54,355 bases of DNA from CAZUWH01 sp964624075. GTDB taxonomy: Bacteria > Pseudomonadota > Alphaproteobacteria > Rhodospirillales > Rhodospirillaceae. The translations under genes and the position numbers were made by a program. The stretch is taken from positions 1-54,355 of the forward strand of contig CAZUWH010000017.1 in NCBI GenBank assembly GCA_964624075.1, written 5' to 3'. This document shows positions 19,776 to 28,076 of the stretch, one piece after another; within the stretch, counting starts at the first letter, position 1; every line of letters begins with the position of its first letter. The notes below the pieces were generated by a model. That model was given only the letters and a program-made list of their open reading frames with translations, ran no database searches and had not been told where the DNA came from.

Positions 19776-19790
19776 CCCCCCCCCCCCCCC
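19776..19790. repeat. homopolymer run of 15 C
   Basis: An uninterrupted C15 tract directly next to a CAGC-family hairpin module and outside any gene. Its length may be affected by sequencing error. Confidence 0.8.
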
Positions 19791-19935
19791 GAGACTCTCC
19801 CCCGCTCCAAAGGGGAGAGAGAGGGGTTCTTGGAAGTACCCCAAGATGTCCGCCTGAAGAAAGGCTTTGCCTCTCACCTCTCCGCTTGCGGGGCGGGATC
19901 TCTGTGCGCCCCCCGGAAGCTTTCCGGAAATCACT

Positions 19936-21060
19936 TCATAGCGTTTGGGCGGGAGTTCCGGAAGCCTTTGCCGCCATCTCAGCGGCCTTGGCCTCGACCA
20001 GGGCGACCACATGGTCGATCATGGCCTCGGTTCCGATCTTGTGATCAGGGGAACCCGCGATATAGACCATATGTTGATCATTCCCCCCTCCGGTCAGGCC
20101 CACCGCCGTGGAACGGGCTTCTCCCGGACCATTGACGACACAGCCCATGATGGACAGAGTCAGAGGCGTGATAACATGGGCAAGGCGCTCTTCCAGCGTT
20201 GCCACGGTCTTGACGACGTCAAATCCTTGCCGGGCACACGACGGACACGACACGATATACACGCCGCGCGAGCAAATGCCAAGACCTTTCAGGATCTCGA
20301 ACCCGACCCTGACTTCTTTAACCGGATCGGCAGAAAGTGAGACCCGCAGTGTATCTCCGATGCCGCTCCACAGCAGCATGCCAATGCCCATGGCCGATTT
20401 CACAGTGCCGCTACACAGACCCCCCGCTTCGGTGATCCCTAGATGCAGGGGATAATCGCACGCCTCTGCCAGTCCCTGATAGGCAGCCACCGCGAGAAAG
20501 ACGTCGGAAGCCTTGACGCTGATCTTGAAGTCAAGAAAATCATTGTCCTCAAGCAGGCGGACATGTTCCAGGGCGCTTTCGACCAGCGCCTCCGGCGTTG
20601 GTTCGCCATACCGTTCCAGGAGGTGTGGCTCCAGACTGCCGGCGTTGACACCGATGCGCATGGACAAGCCATGGTCTCTGGCGGCACGTAGCACTTCGCG
20701 CACCCGTGCGGCTGCACCGATGTTGCCCGGATTGATACGCAGACAGGCTGCCCCATTCTCGGCCGCTTCGATGGCGCGGCGATAGTGGAAATGGATGTCG
20801 GCGACAATGGGGACGTTAACCTGGCGAACGATGTCCCGCAAAGCCCGGGTCGAGTCCTCGTCTGGACAGGAACAGCGAACGATATCCGCGCCTGCCGCTT
20901 CCAGACGACGGATCTGGGCCACCGTTGCCGCAACGTCTGCCGTCGGCGTGTTGGTCATCGACTGCACGCTGATCGGGGCATCACCGCCGACCAGAACCTT
21001 ACCAACCCGAATCTGACGGCTTTTGCGGCGAATGATATCGCGATGGGGACGGAGGGACAT
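19936..21060 (-). CDS. ispG: 4-hydroxy-3-methylbut-2-enyl diphosphate synthase
   Basis: IspG (GcpE) performs the penultimate step of the non-mevalonate isoprenoid pathway, reducing MEcPP to HMBPP with a 4Fe-4S cluster. The 374-residue protein shows the TIM-barrel start VGGDAPISVQSMTNTPTADV, DIVRCSCPDEDST, PIVADIHFHYRRAI, LRINPGNIG, RIGVNAGSLE and GITEAGG. The cluster domain has the cysteines in SCPSCAR and in LSIMGCVVNGPGEA with its conserved Glu. The ATG is preceded by CAGGAG seven bases upstream. The gene stands alone on this strand, with repeats on both sides. It is complete and probably essential. Confidence 0.96.
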   Translation of the reverse strand: MSLRPHRDIIRRKSRQIRVGKVLVGGDAPISVQSMTNTPTADVAATVAQIRRLEAAGADIVRCSCPDEDSTRALRDIVRQVNVPIVADIHFHYRRAIEAAENGAACLRINPGNIGAAARVREVLRAARDHGLSMRIGVNAGSLEPHLLERYGEPTPEALVESALEHVRLLEDNDFLDFKISVKASDVFLAVAAYQGLAEACDYPLHLGITEAGGLCSGTVKSAMGIGMLLWSGIGDTLRVSLSADPVKEVRVGFEILKGLGICSRGVYIVSCPSCARQGFDVVKTVATLEERLAHVITPLTLSIMGCVVNGPGEARSTAVGLTGGGNDQHMVYIAGSPDHKIGTEAMIDHVVALVEAKAAEMAAKASGTPAQTL

Positions 21061-21177
21061 GCTTTGCTCCTGCCTGAAAACAAGGGAGGCACCTCAGGCA
21101 TTATAGATAGCGCCGGATCGGTCCCGGCGCCAGCCACCCTGATGGCTGGCAGCAATTCAAGGCTTTCCGCTTGATCC

Positions 21178-21376
21178 TTGTTAGCCCATGCGCCCAATGA
21201 CGCGACCACCGCGAGCCCCCTCTGCCGCCACACCAGACGTCACGATCACCCCCACCCCCACCCCAACAACCCTCCCCCATCAAGGATAGTGGGGGTGTTC
21301 CCGCCCAGGGGAAGGGGGTGCAGGGATGCCTCTTCTGCAAATCAGTGTCATTCCCATAACATGATGAGAATCACTG
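21178..21376 (-). repeat. CAGC-family element, one end only
   Basis: The right edge reads ATGATGAGAATCACTG at 21376, a variant of the terminal repeat. Inward comes TGCCTCTTCTGCAAATCAGT, as in the complete copy at 53445-53907, then GC-rich modules and the CCACACCAGACGT core. The opposite terminal repeat is missing. The copy occupies most of the ispG-malonyl-CoA decarboxylase gap. Confidence 0.7.
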
Positions 21377-21498
21377 GATAGCCGACAGGCGTATCGCAAC
21401 TGTACTGGTCCACGCATGTCCGGCCCCTGTTTCCTTCAAGGCGCCTGCTCCTTCAAGGCAAAGGTCTCGCCTGGTACGGCATCCGCCTTGATCCGGCT

Positions 21499-22911
21499 TC
21501 ATCCCTTGATCCAGTTTCTGACCTGCGACGACAGGGCCACCTTGCCTTGGGTGTTATAGGCTTCGTGGTTGCGGTCGATCTCAGAGAGTTTGTAGAGATA
21601 GTTGATCATCAGGCCTGCCGACTGATGCATGCCTTTGGGAGACTGGTCGGCTAACCAGTTAAGCCGTTCCATGCGCGCTCCGTTGGAAAGATGAAAGTGG
21701 GCCACCGGATCAAGGGCACGCGGCATGCTGCCACTGCCAGGGCGCTTCTCCACGGCGAGATAACGGGCACACAACCGGGTCAGCGGCGCCTTCAGGGCAA
21801 CGGCGACAGCCTCATCCCCAGACCAGTCCTCCCGCGCGAGCAGGGCTTTCAATCCTCCCTTGGCGCCGATACCGGTCACCGTCTTTAAGATCCTGTGTTC
21901 GCCTGCAGTCAAGAGGCCAGGCTCGCCTTCCTTCAGTTTCTTTTCAAGCCACGCGCGGAAACCTGGAATCGGCGACAGGGTGGCAAAGGTTTTCAGACCG
22001 GGGAACTCATGTGACAGGCTGTCCACCACCCGCTTGATAAGAAAATTGCCGAAGCTGATGCCATCAAGGCCACGCTGGGCATTGGAAATCGAATAGAAGA
22101 TGGCAGTATCGGCTTCTCCAGAGTCGAGCACCGGGGCCTCTTCGTCCAGAACCGCCTGGACATTGTCAGCCATGCCGTTGAGGAGCGCGACCTGCACGAA
22201 AATCAATGGTTCATCAGGCATGCGCGGATGCAAGAAGGCATACAGGCGTCGGTCCGAATCGAGCCGGTTCTTGAGATCATCCCAGCTTTTGATCGCGTGG
22301 ACAGCCTCATAGGCAATGATCTTTTCCAGAAGGGCTGCGGGCGAATGCCAGGTGATGCGGATCAGTTCCAGGAACCCGACATCAAACCATGCGACCAGAA
22401 GCGCTCGAAGGTCAGCTTCCAGCGTTGCCAGTAGGGGCTCCGTGTGGAGCATGCTCATCATCTCCGCCCGCAGCTCCACCAGGAACTTGACGCCTTCCGG
22501 CAGGGCATTGAACTGGGTCAGCAGCTTAACCCGCGGCGATTCAAGTGTCTGGCGCAGCGCCTGTTCGGCCGTCATCCGCGCAAGTGGCGTGGTGGCCGCC
22601 TGGACACGGATGATGGCCGTATCCACCTGAGCCTGGTCGGTGCTGAATTCGGAAGCCATGATAGTGAGAAAGCGCAGACGTCCCTCCGGATTAAGATTGA
22701 GATAGGCCCGCCCCAGACGGGCAGCCCATTTGCGCGTCGTCACCTCGCCCCCGCGTGCTTCCAGACAGGCCCGCATCTGTTTACGCACCTGTTCGGCATC
22801 GACATCGGGCAAGTCAGGTGCCTGGAAACGAACATCGTTGTCGCGGCTAGGCCATAGGCTGCGCCAGGCCTTCAGGCGATCGATCAGACGGGTGCTGGTC
22901 GGTTGATTCAT
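21499..22911 (-). CDS. malonyl-CoA decarboxylase
   Basis: A 470-residue malonyl-CoA decarboxylase, which converts malonyl-CoA to acetyl-CoA and CO2. The N-terminal half is the helical oligomerisation domain. The C-terminal GNAT-like catalytic half contains YEAVHAIKSWDDLKNRL, RRLYAFLHPRMPDEPLIFV, FYSISNAQRGLDGISFGNF and FATLSPIPGF (the probable catalytic Ser region). It ends with AHFHLSNGARMERLNW, carrying the catalytic His. In alphaproteobacteria this enzyme often accompanies malonate use (MatB/MatC), but neither is present here, so it may serve to limit malonyl-CoA or feed acetyl-CoA. It is full length, with no obvious ribosome-binding site at the ATG. Confidence 0.93.
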   Translation of the reverse strand: MNQPTSTRLIDRLKAWRSLWPSRDNDVRFQAPDLPDVDAEQVRKQMRACLEARGGEVTTRKWAARLGRAYLNLNPEGRLRFLTIMASEFSTDQAQVDTAIIRVQAATTPLARMTAEQALRQTLESPRVKLLTQFNALPEGVKFLVELRAEMMSMLHTEPLLATLEADLRALLVAWFDVGFLELIRITWHSPAALLEKIIAYEAVHAIKSWDDLKNRLDSDRRLYAFLHPRMPDEPLIFVQVALLNGMADNVQAVLDEEAPVLDSGEADTAIFYSISNAQRGLDGISFGNFLIKRVVDSLSHEFPGLKTFATLSPIPGFRAWLEKKLKEGEPGLLTAGEHRILKTVTGIGAKGGLKALLAREDWSGDEAVAVALKAPLTRLCARYLAVEKRPGSGSMPRALDPVAHFHLSNGARMERLNWLADQSPKGMHQSAGLMINYLYKLSEIDRNHEAYNTQGKVALSSQVRNWIKG

Positions 22912-23165
22912 GGGTGTACCACTTGAAATTGTTCCCCTGCTGTTGCCGGCATAAAGGCCGGCGCAACAATGTTACACAACTGGCGAGCGCGTGCCAGAGA
23001 AGAATCAGGGTGATCGTCATAGAGGGACCTGGTCCATGCAGGCGGAACAACAGCCTTCCGTATCTGCTGGTTCTGACCGCTGTCGTGCCCCCCGTTGCGC
23101 CCACGGGCGCAACGTATTACGTTAGGTCCGCTTGATGAAGACGCCGCCGAGGAGGTCTCCGGCCC

Positions 23166-23903
23166 GTGACGGATCGTGAACACAGGAACACCGCTATTGC
23201 CGGAACGGTGTCCGTTGCCGATTATCTGTTTCCCCGCATTCATCCGGAGGGGTGGCGGTTCGTTGCCTCCTTTGCGGTCATAACCTTGCTGCTGGCCTTG
23301 TGGGGGTGGCCTCTGGCCGTGCCTGGCCTGGTCCTGACGGTGTGGTGCCTTTATTTCTTCCGCGATCCGCACCGGATGACTCCCTATCAGCCGGGCCTCG
23401 TGGTCAGCCCGGCCGACGGCATGGTCCAAATGATCCAGAAGGTTCCTCCTCCGCCGGAACTCGACATGGGATCCGCCCCGCGTCTGCGGGTCAGCGTGTT
23501 CATGAGCGTGTTCAATTGTCATGTGAACCGGGTGCCGGCGGATGGAACGGTGGCCAAAGTGGCGTACCGCCCCGGTCGCTTTTTCAATGCCTCGTTCGAC
23601 AAGGCGAGTGAAGACAACGAACGTCAGGCAATGCGCCTGCTTCTGCCCGATGGCCGCGATCTGGCCTTCGTGCAGATTGCCGGCCTGATCGCCCGCCGCA
23701 TCCGCTGCGATCTGCAGGAGGGCAAGACGGTACAGGCTGGTGAGCGGTTCGGCCTGATTCGGTTTGGCAGCCGGGTGGATATCTACCTGCCAGAAGGTGT
23801 CATGCCGCTGGTGGCAGTAGGGCAGACGGCTATTGCCGCGGAGACCATCCTGGCCGACCTGAACGCTGTCCCTTCTCATCTGCGCCAGGGAGTAATCCGC
23901 TGA
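23166..23903 (+). CDS. psd: phosphatidylserine decarboxylase
   Basis: Psd makes phosphatidylethanolamine from phosphatidylserine using a pyruvoyl group created by self-cleavage. This 245-residue form belongs to the short subclass. It has a membrane-associated segment (about 31-64), FFRDPHR, VVSPADGMVQMI, FMSVFNCHVNRVP and the self-cleavage site FGSR, with cleavage expected between Gly201 and Ser202. The start is GTG, chosen because GAGGAGG lies ten bases upstream. The stop codon is one base before pssA, so the two genes of PE synthesis form an operon. Confidence 0.95.
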   Translation: MTDREHRNTAIAGTVSVADYLFPRIHPEGWRFVASFAVITLLLALWGWPLAVPGLVLTVWCLYFFRDPHRMTPYQPGLVVSPADGMVQMIQKVPPPPELDMGSAPRLRVSVFMSVFNCHVNRVPADGTVAKVAYRPGRFFNASFDKASEDNERQAMRLLLPDGRDLAFVQIAGLIARRIRCDLQEGKTVQAGERFGLIRFGSRVDIYLPEGVMPLVAVGQTAIAAETILADLNAVPSHLRQGVIR

Positions 23904-23904
23904 C

Positions 23905-24720
23905 ATGTTCCGGCCTTCCCGTTCTGCCCGTCTGAAGGGTCTGTCCATCAACCGGATGATTCCGAATATCCTGACCTTGCTTGCCTTGTGTGCCGGCATG
24001 ACAGCAATCCGCTATGGCCTGCACAGGGAATGGCAGAAGGCCGTGGTCGCCATCGTCATTGCCGCCGTGTTCGACGGCCTGGATGGACGGGTCGCTCGCC
24101 TGCTGCGCGGGACGTCGAAGTTTGGTGCCGAGCTCGACTCGCTTTCAGATTTTGTCGGCTTCGGTGTTGCCCCTGCGGTGTTGATCTACCTGTGGACGAT
24201 GCAGAATGCCGGCGGTCTGGGGTGGGCCGTCGTGCTTCTGTTCCCGGTGTGCGCGGCCTTGCGGTTGGCCCGCTTCAATACCATGACGGGTACACCGGAT
24301 TCCCCGCCGTTCGTCCATAGCTTTTTCATCGGTCTGCCAACCCCGGCGGGTGCCGGTATCGCTCTGCTACCCATGGTGCTCTGGTTCCAGTATCCGGCAG
24401 AATGGCTGCGCCACCCGGTAGTGGCCTCGATCTTCCTGGTTGGCGTGGCGCTTCTCGAGATCAGCCGCTTTCCCACCTACAGTTTCAAACGGGTTCATGT
24501 ACCCCATCGTTATGTTCTGCCGGTGATGCTGCTGGTCGGTGTGCTGGCGGCTTTCCTGGTGACCGAACCCTGGGCTACCCTCAGCCTTCTAGGCCTGCTG
24601 TATCTTGCCAGCATCCCTTTCAGCCTGCGCTCCTTCCGAACCCTGCGTCACCAGCCTGTTGAGAAGGGTCCAACCCCGGCAAGGACGGCAGACCAGGGTG
24701 CGCCAAGCCCAAGACCTTGA
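23905..24720 (+). CDS. pssA: CDP-diacylglycerol-serine O-phosphatidyltransferase
   Basis: PssA condenses CDP-diacylglycerol and serine to phosphatidylserine, the substrate of the Psd encoded just upstream. It is an integral membrane protein with about eight helices. The CDP-alcohol phosphatidyltransferase motif is complete: DGLDGRVARL followed by G-AELDSLSD (residues 57-82), with the three conserved Asp residues present. The C-terminus (PVEKGPTPARTADQGAPSP) is a hydrophilic tail that extends past the normal end. It lies entirely over the antisense 3' end of midA (101-bp convergent overlap), which suggests the original stop was lost and the frame ran on. Confidence 0.94.
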   Translation: MFRPSRSARLKGLSINRMIPNILTLLALCAGMTAIRYGLHREWQKAVVAIVIAAVFDGLDGRVARLLRGTSKFGAELDSLSDFVGFGVAPAVLIYLWTMQNAGGLGWAVVLLFPVCAALRLARFNTMTGTPDSPPFVHSFFIGLPTPAGAGIALLPMVLWFQYPAEWLRHPVVASIFLVGVALLEISRFPTYSFKRVHVPHRYVLPVMLLVGVLAAFLVTEPWATLSLLGLLYLASIPFSLRSFRTLRHQPVEKGPTPARTADQGAPSPRP

Positions 24721-25741
24721 ACAGACGGCCCATTGCGGCATCGTCGATCAAACGGTGCACGCCTGCTGCGAGAAGGTGAGCCTGTTCCGGGTTGGATCGG
24801 GCGAGGAGTACATTGGCGCGGGTCAGGATACCGAGTCGGTGCAACCATTCTCTCTGACGGACCGGACCATGAACGCAGGCGCCGGCCCGGAGGGCAGCGG
24901 TTACCGCCTCGGCGAAATCAACATGGGCGGTAAGATCCGCCGTGCCTGGCGCTTCCAGCACCGGGTGGGGCGCATGGCTGCGCACGGCCTGGAGGGAATC
25001 GCCCACGGCACTGGCAACGGGTCCGTAATCGATGAACAGGGCCGCTCCGCCATGGCGGGCAAGGCGCGTGGCCACTGCTGCGACAACCGCCTGTACCGCG
25101 GGAGCTCCCTCGGCAAGGGCGCCGACGGGCGCGCCATCCCGCACGTTTTCCGGCAGGGGGGGCAGGGAATTCACCGGGCCAAGCACGAAGCGGAATGTTC
25201 TGCCATCGGCAGCAAGACCGACCAGCCGCTCCTGCCAGCCATGGACTGTGCGTTCGAACTGGCAGATAGGCAGGGCATCGAGGAACTCGTTGGCCACCAC
25301 CAGCAACGGTCCGGGTGGTACGGCGGCGATGTGGTCGTGCCAGACCACTGGTACGCCGATACCCTCGAGTCGTTGCCGCTGCACGGGGACCAGACGCGGA
25401 CTGGTCTCGACCAGATGCACTTCCAGGGCAGCGATGAAGGCAGGGACCGTCTGCGCTGCCCGCAGCAGATCCGCCATCAGCGTCCCGCGGCCGGGCCCCA
25501 GCTCCACTAGACGCACCCTTTCCGGTGCGCCCATGTCCTGCCAGACCACGGCCGCCCACAGACCGATCAGTTCGCCAAATATCTGGCTGATTTCAGGAGC
25601 CGTGATGAAATCACCGTCCACGCCGAACGGATCGGCATGAGCGTAATAGGCCGCGACAGCCTCCGCCATGAACGTGGCGACCGACACCGGCCCCGTGGCA
25701 CGGATACAGGCGCGCAGACGCTCTGCCGTGCTGTCAGCCAC
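24620..25741 (-). CDS. MidA/NDUFAF7-type SAM-dependent methyltransferase
   Basis: A 373-residue member of the DUF185/MidA family, related to the mitochondrial complex I assembly arginine methyltransferase NDUFAF7. Visible signatures: GDFITAPEISQIFGELIGLW near residue 44, the SAM-binding LVELGPGRGTLMADLLRA, VHLVETSPRLVPVQ, VVANEFLDALPI (the family NEFxDALP motif) and ALFIDYGP. The GTG start overlaps the lgt stop by 8 bases, so translation is probably coupled. The C-terminal end overlaps pssA on the opposite strand by 101 bp. Its substrate is unproven here; a role in respiratory complex I assembly is inferred from the family. Confidence 0.92.
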   Translation of the reverse strand: MADSTAERLRACIRATGPVSVATFMAEAVAAYYAHADPFGVDGDFITAPEISQIFGELIGLWAAVVWQDMGAPERVRLVELGPGRGTLMADLLRAAQTVPAFIAALEVHLVETSPRLVPVQRQRLEGIGVPVVWHDHIAAVPPGPLLVVANEFLDALPICQFERTVHGWQERLVGLAADGRTFRFVLGPVNSLPPLPENVRDGAPVGALAEGAPAVQAVVAAVATRLARHGGAALFIDYGPVASAVGDSLQAVRSHAPHPVLEAPGTADLTAHVDFAEAVTAALRAGACVHGPVRQREWLHRLGILTRANVLLARSNPEQAHLLAAGVHRLIDDAAMGRLFKVLGLAHPGLPSLPGLDPSQQAGDAGFGRSAG

Positions 25742-26531
25742 GAGACCAGGCTCGCCACAGCAGCAGAGAGCCGACGACGATCATGGGCAGGGACAACCAT
25801 TGTCCCATGGTCGTTCCGCCCGGCAGGAATCCGAGATGCGCGTCAGGTTCCCGGAAAAGCTCGGCGAGCGTGCGCGCCGCGCCATAGCCGATCAGGAATA
25901 GCCCGAACAGCGCTCCCGGCCGGGCGCGCAAGGCCTTTTTCCGCCACAACAGGTGCAGGAGAGCCAGCAACAAGACGCCTTCCAGAAGGGCTTCGTAAAT
26001 CTGACTCGGGTGACGGGGCAACGGTCCCGCTTCGGGAAAGATCATGGCCCACGGGAGGTCAGGGGGGGCCGGCCGTCCGTGCAGTTCTCCGTTGATGAAA
26101 TTGCCGATGCGTCCGAATATCAGTCCGATTGGTGCAGCACACCCCAGCAGATCCCCCAATCCAAGGACAGGAATGCCTTGGGAACGTGTAAACAGCACCG
26201 TTACCAGAATCACCCCCAGCAATCCGCCATGAAACGACATGCCGCCTTGCCACAAGAACAAGATTTCTAGGGGATGAGTCAGAAAGTAGAACGGCTTGTA
26301 GAACACCACGTAGCCCAGCCGTCCCCCCACAAGGATGCCCAGGGTGGCCCAGGTGACGAAGTCTTCCACCTGGTGAGTCGTGAGCAGCGGCCCACCGTGC
26401 GCCGGCCTTTGCGCTATGAAGCGGACGTACCACCAGGCGCCGAAGATTCCGGCGATATAGGACAAGGCGTACCAGCGAATGGCGACGGGCCCGACCATGA
26501 CGGCAACCGGATCGAAGCCGGGGAATATCAT
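25734..26531 (-). CDS. lgt: prolipoprotein diacylglyceryl transferase
   Basis: Lgt attaches diacylglycerol to the cysteine of prolipoproteins at the inner membrane, the first step of lipoprotein maturation. The 265-residue product has about seven helices and the family motifs RWYALSYIAGI, GGRLGYVVFY, GGMSFHGGLLGV and the signature GRIGNFINGELHGRP. YGAARTLAELFREPDAHLG is near the end. An upstream in-frame TTG would add 17 basic residues, but the family normally starts close to the first helix, so ATG 26531 is preferred. The downstream midA gene overlaps it by 8 bases. It is complete. Confidence 0.94.
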   Translation of the reverse strand: MIFPGFDPVAVMVGPVAIRWYALSYIAGIFGAWWYVRFIAQRPAHGGPLLTTHQVEDFVTWATLGILVGGRLGYVVFYKPFYFLTHPLEILFLWQGGMSFHGGLLGVILVTVLFTRSQGIPVLGLGDLLGCAAPIGLIFGRIGNFINGELHGRPAPPDLPWAMIFPEAGPLPRHPSQIYEALLEGVLLLALLHLLWRKKALRARPGALFGLFLIGYGAARTLAELFREPDAHLGFLPGGTTMGQWLSLPMIVVGSLLLWRAWSRG

Positions 26532-27007
26532 GCTCAAAAGATGTGTTCTCCGCGCTGGAAAGGGCCGTCGTTTCATGGACAACGACCATTCATAGCGAAC
26601 AGTCTACCGCAGCGAGCCACCCAGGGGCAAACCATGCTGGCAACCGGATAGGCAGAGAAAGAAACGCATTCTTCCCTTCTTTTCCTAATCTTGACAGATC
26701 TCCCCCGGGGGCCCCCCTGCCTGGAGCCCCGGCATAACGCACACCATCCTTGTTCAAGGACACACCCCTTGTTCAAGGGCACGTCGTGGTGCGGAACCGG
26801 AAGGGATTTCCCTTGCGATCAGCAATCAGCGAAAGTCATAAGTACCGCATCCTGAGGTCATCGTATTTCAGAACGCTCTTGAAATAATACTGGCATGGCG
26901 CCTTATGCTTCTCTGGGTGCCTCGCACCTGTTTCAAGCGTCTCCGGGGGGTGGGGGAGGAGGGACGGAATGATGCAAAGGGACTGACAGAGCAGGGAGAA
27001 CACGTCT
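26532..27007. other. 476-bp gap upstream of lgt and the CBS gene
   Basis: A divergent intergenic region that should contain promoters for lgt (leftward) and the CBS-domain gene (rightward). It holds no gene. The main visible structure is a pair of identical near-palindromes at 26748-26778, described separately. Confidence 0.5.
26748..26778. promoter_or_regulatory. paired CCTTG-TT-CAAGG near-palindromes
   Basis: The 12-mer CCTTGTTCAAGG occurs at 26748-26759 and again at 26767-26778, start to start 19 bp, with an ACACC motif before each. Each copy is a 5-bp inverted repeat around TT. Such spacing (about two helical turns) would suit a dimeric regulator, but no -35/-10 assignment is secure. Confidence 0.35.
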
Positions 27008-27442
27008 ATGTACGTCGCGGCCATTTTGAAAGAAAAAGGCAACCGTGTCGTCACCACGGGGGCCAAGGACAACATGCGGCACGTGGCCAGTTTGCTGGAA
27101 GAGCATCGAATCGGCGCCGTGGTTGTGCTGGATGAGGGCGGGGGTGTGACCGGTATTATCTCCGAGCGGGATATCGTCCGCGGTTTGGGACAATACGGCT
27201 CGCGTATGCTGGATCTTCCCGTCCACGCCCTGATGACAACTAGTGTGGTGACCTGCACGCTCGAAGACAGTATCGATTCGATGATGGAATTGATGACGCG
27301 ACGCCGTTTCCGGCATGTGCCAGTCGTGGAAGATGGCGCATTGATTGGAATCATCAGCATCGGGGATGTGGTGAAGAATCGCTTGGCCGAATGCACGATG
27401 GAAGTTGATTCCCTGAAAGAGTACGTAGCAACCTCTCGTTGA
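27008..27442 (+). CDS. CBS-domain pair protein
   Basis: A stand-alone 144-residue protein made of two CBS domains (about 8-65 and 75-135), which usually bind adenine nucleotides as a Bateman module. The repeats are recognisable by HIGxVVVLDEGG-VTGIISERDIVR in the first and RRFRHVPVVEDGALIGIISIGDVVK in the second. The ATG follows AGGGAGAA. Such proteins are common in alphaproteobacteria, where they act as energy sensors or IMPDH-like regulators of unknown partner. No partner gene is adjacent. Confidence 0.92.
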   Translation: MYVAAILKEKGNRVVTTGAKDNMRHVASLLEEHRIGAVVVLDEGGGVTGIISERDIVRGLGQYGSRMLDLPVHALMTTSVVTCTLEDSIDSMMELMTRRRFRHVPVVEDGALIGIISIGDVVKNRLAECTMEVDSLKEYVATSR

Positions 27443-27477
27443 GGCCGGGCTTGTGGCACGTGGACACCCCTCATAAC

Positions 27478-27566
27478 CATCATGCCCGCGCAAGCGGGCA
27501 TCCATGACATGCGGCCAAGCTATAGATTCCCGCCCCCGCCTGCGCGAGAACAAGCTTTCGCGGGCC
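27478..27566. repeat. extragenic palindromic repeat, composite copy (inverted)
   Basis: The near reverse complement of the 19534-19625 unit. It contains ATGCCCGCGCAAGCGGGCAT (a hairpin), then TATAGATTCCCGC and AACAAGCTTTCGCGGG. It lies between the CBS gene and a complete CAGC element. Confidence 0.75.
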
Positions 27567-27628
27567 GTGTGGATTTTTAGAGGTCTCCGCGTGGTGGTCC
27601 GCCCGTCAGGGGGAATGGTGTCTGCCCC

Positions 27629-27944
27629 CAGCGATTTTCATTATGGGCATGACGCTGATTTGCAAAAGAGGCATCGCAGCACCACCCTCCTCCCTGGAGG
27701 GAACACGCCCGCTCCCTGTGGACGGAAAACCCCCTCCCCCAATCCAAGGGGGAGGGCCCGCAACGTCCGGAGGAGGGTTCACGCCCTCCTTGATCCGCTC
27801 TCGACGAACCCTGTCCCGAAAGAGACCTTCCCTGACGGGAAGGCTCCCTCCCCCTGAATGGGGGTCTGCCCCCTCGGGGGAGAAGGGTTTAGAGGTGGAA
27901 TCTGCCAAGGCGACTTGGAGTAAATTCCATACTGAGAATTGCTG
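27629..27944 (+). mobile_element. complete MITE-like CAGC element (316 bp)
   Basis: The left end is CAGCGATTTTCATTATGGG and the right end ...CCATACTGAGAATTGCTG; the ends are imperfect inverted repeats over about 20 bp. The flanking 9-mers are GTCTGCCCC (27620-27628) and GCCTGTCCC (27945-27953). They match at 7 of 9 positions and both differences are transitions, as expected for an old target-site duplication. The interior has no coding capacity and is made of GC-rich hairpins such as CCCCCTCCCCCAATCCAAG and CCCCCTCGGGGG. Confidence 0.75.
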
Positions 27945-28076
27945 GCCTGTCCCACCCAGCAGAAGAGAAGAGGAGTCGTCATGGCATAGAGGAGAAAGGG
28001 GCGCATGGCTCTCCGGAAGAGGGTGTGTGCCGATCCGTGGCTGGAGGGTCATGCAGAGAAGGAGGGGAAGGATGCG

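Larger units (their letters stand above)
18824..19935. other. 1.1-kb gene-free gap rich in repeats
   Basis: Between the coxA relic and ispG there is no supportable gene. The stretch around 19120-19220 reads KSLLGRHALAVLLGIMLAF on the plus strand, which could be the first helix of a lost oxidase assembly protein, but it is too short to call. The rest contains two palindromic repeat units (19047-19096, 19534-19625), GC-rich hairpin modules of the CAGC family (about 19640-19690 and 19790-19825) and a run of 15 C (19776-19790). Confidence 0.6.

Noticed and set aside
24605..25510. Plus-strand 301-codon frame opposite midA
   Set aside because: Antisense to the MidA gene with its motifs; no ribosome-binding site and no recognisable domain.
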